A stretch of DNA of 64,000 nt from Rhinopithecus roxellana (Eukaryota > Chordata > Mammalia > Primates > Cercopithecidae). The stretch lies in assembly GCF_007565055.1 (NCBI RefSeq), contig NC_044551.1, positions 98,920,089-98,984,088 of the forward strand. The letters run 5' to 3'. The notes under the pieces are model-generated. The model ran no database searches. It was not told the origin of the DNA and saw only the letters and a list, made by a program, of their open reading frames with translations. Position numbers and translations under genes: made by a program. Below are positions 58,553 to 64,000 of the stretch, piece by piece. Position 1 is the first letter of the stretch. Each line of letters begins with the position of its first letter.

Positions 58553-58863
58553 TTTTTTTTTTTTTTTTTTTTTTTTCCAGACAGAATTTCACTCTTGTTG
58601 CCCAGGCTGAAGGGCAAGGGTGCGCAATCTCGGCTCACTGCAACCTCCACCTACCGGGTTCAAGCAGTTGTCCTGCCTCAGCCTCCCGAGTAGCTGGGAT
58701 TACAGGCGCCCGCCACCACACCGGGCTAATGTTTTGTATTTTTAGTAGAGATGGGTTTGCATCATGTTGCCCAGGCTGGTCTCCAACTCTTAACCTCAGG
58801 TGATCCCCCTGCCTCAGCCTCCCAAAGTGCTGGAATTACAGGCATGAGCCACTATGCCCAGCC
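58553..58863 (-). mobile_element. AluS-like
   Basis: Last of the minus-strand run; T tail directly abuts the previous Alu. Confidence 0.93.
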
Positions 58864-58889
58864 AATATTCTTAATAATTGTTGAACAAA

Positions 58890-59165
58890 GGGCTCTGCCT
58901 TTTCATTTTGCACAGGGTGCCACAAATCATGAAGCTGGTTCTTTTTAGCTTTTGTGACCCTCCATTTGTCTGGCTCTCCCATTTCTTTGACCACTTTCTC
59001 CCCCTTGCAGGCTCCTCTTCTCCTTTTCCCTCCAAAGTATGATGGATCCCGAGCACGTGTTCTTCCCCCCCATTCTTATGTTCTCACCATTAATTCTCTG
59101 TACTTCACCTGCCATATCTTCATAAATGATCCCCAAATCTATAACTCAAGCTGTAAGAAGTCCCA
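58890..59165 (+). mobile_element. Possible L2 ORF2 relic
   Basis: 'CTCCTCTTCTCCTTTTCCCT' and 'GATCCCCAAATCTATAACTC' resemble L2 coding-region DNA. May continue the relic at 56070 across the later insertions. Confidence 0.4.
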
Positions 59166-59171
59166 GCCACA

Positions 59172-59460
59172 GGCCAGGCACAGTGGCTCATCCCTGTAAT
59201 CCTAGCACTTTGGGAGACTGAGGCAGGTGGATTGCTTGAGCTTAGCAGTTTGAGACTAGCTTGGGCAACAAAGAAAAACGCCATCTCTACAACAACAACA
59301 AAAACAACAACAACAACAACAAAATTAGCCAGGTGTGGTGGTACATGCCTGTTAGTCCCAGCTACTTGGGAGGATCACTTGAGCCTGGGAGTTGGAGGTT
59401 GCAGTAAGTGGAGATAGCACCACTGCATTCCAGCCTGGGCCACAGAGCCAGACACTGTCT

Positions 59461-59503
<43 letters not shown>

Positions 59504-59520
59504 AGGAAAAAGAAAAGAAG
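59172..59520 (+). mobile_element. Alu with 41-A tail
   Basis: Divergent, with (CAA)n between the arms. The tail (59462-59502) is pure A then AAG units. Confidence 0.92.
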
Positions 59521-59534
59521 AAGAAGAAATCCCA

Positions 59535-60230
59535 ACTACATTTCCAACCATTTGTTGAATTTTTCCTAGTGAGGTTCTTCTCACACTTCAAAACCTTCTT
59601 CACTCTCCCATCAGCTTCTATCAACTTCCCTATATTTATTAATGGAATAGTCGTAATTCAGTCACCGTAATGAGAGGGTATCTGTCTTTCAGAGCTGCCT
59701 TAAATATTTTGATGATCTTATACACATGCAAGTCTATCCCCATCAAAGCCTTCCTTGCTGTATATATGTGACTTTGGTTTTATTGATCAATACCCTCATT
59801 CATGGGTTTAATCTAGGGAACAAACTATGAGGAGACCAGGGAGACTCAGAGAATCAGTTTCAGTGGCTCAGGTCATGGCAGAGGTATGTTCTCATAATTT
59901 TTAAAATCAAATTATGTACATCTCCAGGGATCCCACCCACCCAAAGGGAAGCAATACAAAACAAAACAGAAATAATATGCACTGAAGAGCAATACAAAAC
60001 AAGAGGCTGGCCATCCAGGAAAGTTGGGACTAAGATTCATGGGGTTCATCACAGGTCCAATTTTATGCAAACTCTTGTTAGTGAGGCTTTGTTTTCCCCA
60101 CTGAAAATTGCCTGAAATCACCACTATTAATTTTGCTTCTGGAATGCGTTGAGAATATTTTTGGATTCTTTATTTCCAGAGCTTCCATCAAATGCAAGTG
60201 TGTGCTGCTGAAGTATTAGGAAAAATCAGT
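59535..60230. other. Unique upstream flank
   Basis: Nothing recognised. Confidence 0.5.
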
Positions 60231-60234
60231 TAAG

Positions 60235-60690
60235 CGCACAGAGTTGTTTATATAAGAATATCCAGGACAAAATTGTCTAGAAAAGTTAAAAACCTGGCTG
60301 GGCGCGGTAGCTTACGCCTGTAATCCCAGCACTTTGGGAGGCCAGGACAGGCAGATCACCTGAGGGTCAGAAGTTGGAAACCAGCCTAGCCAACATGGTA
60401 AAACCCCGTCTCTACTAAAAATACCAAAAAAATTTGCTGGGCCTGGTGGCGCGCGCCAGTAATCTCGGCTACCCGAGAGGCTGAGGCAGGAGAATTGCTT
60501 GAACCCAGGAGGCAGAGGTTACAGTGAGCCGAGATCGCGCCTTTGCACTCCAGCTTGGGCGACGAGTGAAATTCTGTCTCAAAAAAAAGAAAAAGAAAAA
60601 AGAAAAGTTAAAAACCTGGACACGATCTAAAAGCCTCTCAGAAGGAGATTGGTTAAGCAAACTATGGTAAATGTGCATAGTGACATACTG
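60235..60690 (+). mobile_element. L1M fragment split by an Alu
   Basis: 'GAAGGAGATTGGTTAAGCAA' and flanks follow the L1 ORF2 end. Alu at 60296. Confidence 0.55.
60296..60600 (+). mobile_element. Alu with 17-bp perfect duplication
   Basis: AGAAAAGTTAAAAACCT at 60279-60295 and 60601-60617. Confidence 0.96.
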
Positions 60691-60691
60691 T

Positions 60692-61072
60692 TTGTGTTAG
60701 TTGTCTGTTTTTGTGTAACAAGCCACCTAAAACTAAGTGGCTGAAGACAATGACTTGTTATTTCTCACAATTCTGTGGCTTGATGGGGCTTGACCTCTGT
60801 GCTGTTATCTGGGCTCTCTTGGGTGACTTCTGTCAGTTAGCTGCTTGACTGTATCTTGTGATCTAGGATGGCCTCCCACACAGGCACAGGAGGAGCTCAC
60901 GGGGATGCTTGAATAGCTGGTTCACTCTCTCCACGTGGCCTTTCTTTACACCATGACAGTCTCAGGAATGCATTAGGGTGACAGCAAAAGCTGCAGGACC
61001 TTTGGAGAACTTGTACAGTTGCTTCTGCCATATTTAATTGATCAAAACCTGACATAAAGCCAGCCCAGACCT
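60692..61072 (+). mobile_element. Probable ERVL/MaLR-type LTR
   Basis: 'GTAACAAGCCACCTAAAACT' and 'CTCTCTCCACGTGGCCTTTC' resemble LTRs of this group. Exact family not recalled. Confidence 0.45.
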
Positions 61073-61087
61073 CAGACCCCAGACTCT

Positions 61088-61351
61088 TTTTTCTTTTCTT
61101 TTTTTTTTTTTGAAACAGGTTCTCACCCTGTCACCCAGACTGGACTACAGTGGCCTTCCGGGTTCAAGCGATTCTCCTGCCTTAGCCCACCTTACCTGGC
61201 TAATTTTTTTTTTTTTTTTTTTTTGTATTTTTAGTAAAGACAGTGTTGCACCGTATTGACCAGAATGGTCTCGAACTCCTGACTCAAGCAATCTGCCTGC
61301 TTTGGCCTTCCAAAGTGCTGAGATTTCAGGCGTGAGCCACGGAGCTTGGCC
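61088..61351 (-). mobile_element. Alu with deletions
   Basis: CAGACCCCAGACTCT / CAGATCCCAGACTCT at 61073-61087 and 61352-61366. About 20 T run inside the body. Confidence 0.92.
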
Positions 61352-61772
61352 CAGATCCCAGACTCTCTTGATGGAAGGAATTGCAAGGAATCTGTGGCCA
61401 CTGAGGGGAGAGGGAAGGGTAAAATTCATATAACTCCAAATTTACCATTCTCAAGTGTACCATTCAGTGGCATTTGGTACATTCACAGTGTTGTACAAGC
61501 ATCACCACTCTCCAGTTCTAGAATATTTTCATACTTCCAAAAGTAAACCAATTCTCATTACTTCTCTGATTCCTGTCAACCCCTAGCCTCCATTAACCAC
61601 TCATTTGCTTTCTGTCTTTGTGGATTTGCCTATTCTGGATATTTCATGTGAATGGAATCATGCAATAGGTGACCTTTTAAACTGACTTCTTTCATTCAGT
61701 ATAGTGTTTGCAAGGTTCATCCATGTTGTAACTTCATTCCTTTTTATTACCTGAGTAATATTCCATTATATC

Positions 61773-61969
61773 AAGCTTGTCCAATCTGTGACCCAAGATG
61801 GCTTTGAATACCACCCAACAAAAATTTGTAAACTTTTCTAAAACATTATGAAATTTTTTTTTTGCAATTTTTTTAACTCATCAGCCATATCATTAGTGTA
61901 TTTTGTGTGTGACCCCAGACAATTTTTCTTCCAGTGCAGCCCAAGGAAGCCAAGATATTGGACACCCTT
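61773..61969 (-). mobile_element. hAT element (MER30-like), second copy
   Basis: CAAGCTTGTCCAA to TTGGACACCCTTG with the same interior as the element at 26010, here uninterrupted at about 200 bp. CATTATAT-like bases lie on both sides. Confidence 0.85.
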
Positions 61970-62192
61970 GCATTATATGTATATAACTCATTTTTAAAAT
62001 CCATTCATCAGTTGATGGACATTCGGGTTGTTTTGCCTTTGGGGCTACTGTCAATAGTGCTGTTATGAACATTCATGTACCTGTTTTCAATTATTTGGGG
62101 AATATACCTAGAGGTGGAATTGCTGAATTACATGGTAATTCTATGTTTAACTTTTTGAAGAACTGCCAGACTGTTTTCCATTGGGGCCATTT

Positions 62193-62495
62193 ATTTTATT
62201 TTATTTTTTTTTTGAGACGGAGTCTCGCTCTGTCATCCAGGCTGGAGTGCAGTGGCCGAATCTCAGCTCGCTGCAAGCTCCGCCTCCCGGGTTTACGCCA
62301 TTCTCCTGCCTCAGCCTCCCGAGTAGCTGGGACTACAGGCGCCCGCCACCTCGCCTGGCTAGTTTTTTGTATTTTTTAGTAGAGACGGGGTTTCACCGTG
62401 TTAGCCAGGATGGTCTCGATCTCCTGACATCGTGATCCACCCGTCTCGGCCTCCCAAAGTGCTGGGATTACAGGCTTGAGCCACCGCGCCCGGCC
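62193..62495 (-). mobile_element. AluYR-like inside L1
   Basis: Read in reverse it shows GGCTCAAGCC, GAGACGGGTGG, AAAAAACTAGCCAGGCGAGG and TTCGGCCACTGCA. CATTGGGGCCATTT / CATTGTGGCCATTT at 62179-62192 and 62496-62509. Confidence 0.92.
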
Positions 62496-62651
62496 CATTG
62501 TGGCCATTTTTAATTGAATATACTATCAAACAGCAAAAATGATTAAATATATCTATATTAATGTGGAGGTATGAATATGTAAAAAAAAAAAAAATTACAG
62601 AATGACATGTTTCATTGGTACCTTACAGAAATGTTTAAAAAACAGTGACTT

Positions 62652-63193
62652 CGACCAGCCGGGCCAACATGGTGAAACCCCGTCTCTACTAAAAATACAA
62701 AAGTTAGGCTGGTCGCAGTGGCTCACACCTGCAATCCCAGCACCTTGGGAGGCCAAGGTGGGTGGATAACCTGAGGTCAGGAGTTCGAAACCACTCTGGC
62801 CAACATGGCGAAATCCCATCTCTAGTAAAAATACAAAAATTAGGTGGGCATGGTGGCGGGTGCCTGTAATCCCAGCTACCCAGGAGGCTGAGGTGGGAGA
62901 ATCACTTGAACCTGGGAGGTGGAGGTTGCAGGGAGCCGAGATCATGCCACTGCCCTCCAGCCTAGGCAACAGAGTGAGACTCTGTCTCAAAATAAAAATA
63001 AAAATACAAAAATTAGCCAGCTATGGTGGTGCATGCCTGTAATCCCAGCTTCTCAGGAGGCTGAGGCAGGAGAATCGCTTGAACCCGGGAGGTAGAGGTT
63101 GTAGTGAGCTGAGATCATGCCACTGCACTCCAGTCTGGGCAACAGAGCAAGATTCTGTCTTAAAATAATAATAATAAAATAAAATAAAAATAA
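62652..63193 (+). mobile_element. 5'-truncated Alu interrupted by another Alu
   Basis: Starts mid-left-arm at 'CGACCAGCCGGGCC'. Perfect duplication AAACAGTGACTT at 62640-62651 and 63194-63205, so the truncation occurred at insertion. AAT/AAAAT tail. Confidence 0.92.
62708..63005 (+). mobile_element. Nested Alu
   Basis: Full-length, inside the A-rich middle of the truncated Alu. Confidence 0.92.
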
Positions 63194-63242
63194 AAACAGT
63201 GACTTAAAGCAGATATGCTTATTTTTCTCTCACGAAGGGTGG

Positions 63243-63366
63243 TGTGCTTGGCATGATGTCTCATACCTGTAATCACAGTAATTTAGGAGGCCAAGGAAGG
63301 CAGATCATCTGAGCCCAGGAGTTCAGGACCAGCCTGGGCAACATAGTGAGGCCTCATCTCTATTTA
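63243..63366 (+). mobile_element. Left Alu monomer fragment
   Basis: Single old monomer without right arm. Confidence 0.8.
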
Positions 63367-63388
63367 TATAAATTAAAACTGAATAATT

Positions 63389-63755
63389 GATATGATTTGA
63401 CTCTGTGTCCCCACCCAAATCTCATGTTTAATTGTGACCTCCAGTGCTGGAGGAGGGGCCTGGTGGGAGGTGATTACATCATGTGGGTGAACTTCCCCCT
63501 TGCTGTTCTTGTGACAGGGAGTGAGTTCTCATGAGATCTAGTTGTTTCGAAGTGTGAAGGACTTCCCTCTTCACTCTCTCTCCTGCTGGTCGTGTGACTC
63601 CTTCACCTTTCACCATGATTGTAAGTTTCCTGAGGCCTCCCCAGCCATGCCTCCGGTACAACCTGTGGATCTGTGAGTCAATTAAACCTCTTTTTTTCAT
63701 AAATTACCCAGCTGCAGGTAGCTCTTTATAACAATATGAGAATGGACTAATACAA
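63389..63755 (+). mobile_element. MaLR (MST/THE1-type) LTR
   Basis: TGATATGATTTGACTCTG start, 'GGCCTGGTGGGAGGTGATTA', 'CAATTAAACCTCTTTTT' polyadenylation zone and GGACTAATACAA end. Solo LTR; no internal retroviral sequence in view. Confidence 0.9.
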
Positions 63756-64000
63756 TAATTTTTTTAAAGGTTGGAGGACAGGGATGTTCCTTAAGGTACT
63801 CAGGACACCAGCTCCTTGCAACTCTCTCACCAGTATTCTGGCGTGGCCCTCAGCCTCACCCATCAGGAAGGCAACCTTGCTTCCTCAGCAGCAGGGCGTG
63901 GCAGGAATAAGGAAGGAGGAAAAACGAACCTGCCTGCTATCTTAGGGACAATTTCAAAACCTCTTTCTTTTGTAAATTGTCTGATCTTAGTATGTCTTCA

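Larger units (their letters stand above)
61420..62525 (-). mobile_element. L1 fragment (antisense) with two insertions
   Basis: Antisense L1: 'TTTCATTCAGTATAGTGTTT', 'CATCAGTTGATGGACATTCG', 'AACTGCCAGACTGTTTTCCA'. Interrupted by a hAT element (61773) and an AluYR-like Alu (62193). Confidence 0.78.

Noticed and set aside
1..64000. CRISPR arrays, bacterial operons, tRNA or rRNA genes
   Set aside because: All tandem arrays are eukaryotic microsatellites or minisatellites; no tRNA or rRNA sequence was recognised, and the repeat content is clearly primate.

Overview
The window is primate nuclear DNA and contains one recognisable gene end. Alu elements make up a large share of it, with older L1, L2, MIR, MER20, Tigger and MaLR relics between them. 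Three Alus (18290-18582, 19425-19722 and 62193-62495) carry bases typical of the AluYR subfamilies of Old World monkeys: a 'CTCAAGCC' start, 'ACTAGCC' before the second monomer, and 'TCTGGCCACTGCA' or close variants. I therefore infer a cercopithecoid (macaque or baboon type) rather than human. The species is not proven.

The one gene anchor is on the minus strand at 51312-51292. A strong Kozak ATG opens seven codons, MDNFFTE, followed directly by a consensus splice donor (GAG|GTGAGT). MDNFFTE is the known N-terminus of full-length myosin-X, so this is coding exon 1 of MYO10. It lies in a CpG island (about 50930-52340). Positions 51291 down to 1 are then MYO10 intron 1, and 52340-64000 is upstream flank. 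No other ORF looks like a real protein. The long ORFs are translated Alus, purine-rich repeats or GC-rich promoter DNA.

Layout. 1-10 kb: L1M relics split by Alus, two long GGAA/GGGA microsatellites, a GT repeat and a G-run cluster. 10-24 kb: many Alus, an L2 split by an Alu, a MIR split by an Alu with a perfect 12-bp target-site duplication, MER20 and an LTR-like repeat. 23.4-24.9 kb: an L1M holding two head-to-head MaLR LTRs, one of them holding an Alu. 26 kb: a hAT element with a clear 8-bp duplication holding two Alus. 27-31 kb: mostly unique sequence, including one copy (29665-30029) of a roughly 365-bp block repeated at 49281-49648. 32-48 kb: more Alus (one nested inside another), MER20, MIR, MER2, L1 and a TATC repeat. 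48.5-50.9 kb: unique, with a good CTCF-like site at 49691-49704. 50.9-52.4 kb: the MYO10 promoter, with six perfect 20-bp GC-box repeats. 52.4-56.5 kb: unique and AT-rich, with a composite palindrome at 52844-52860. 56.5-64 kb: Alu-dense, with a U6 snRNA pseudogene, a run of minus-strand Alus, L1 and a MaLR LTR.

No novel protein system is present. The most interesting content is candidate regulation around the MYO10 promoter (GC-box minisatellite, CTCF-like site, E-box/AP-1/T-box palindrome), the duplicated intronic block, and the layered history of repeat insertions. Repeat-family names are from memory of consensus sequences and were not run against a library.
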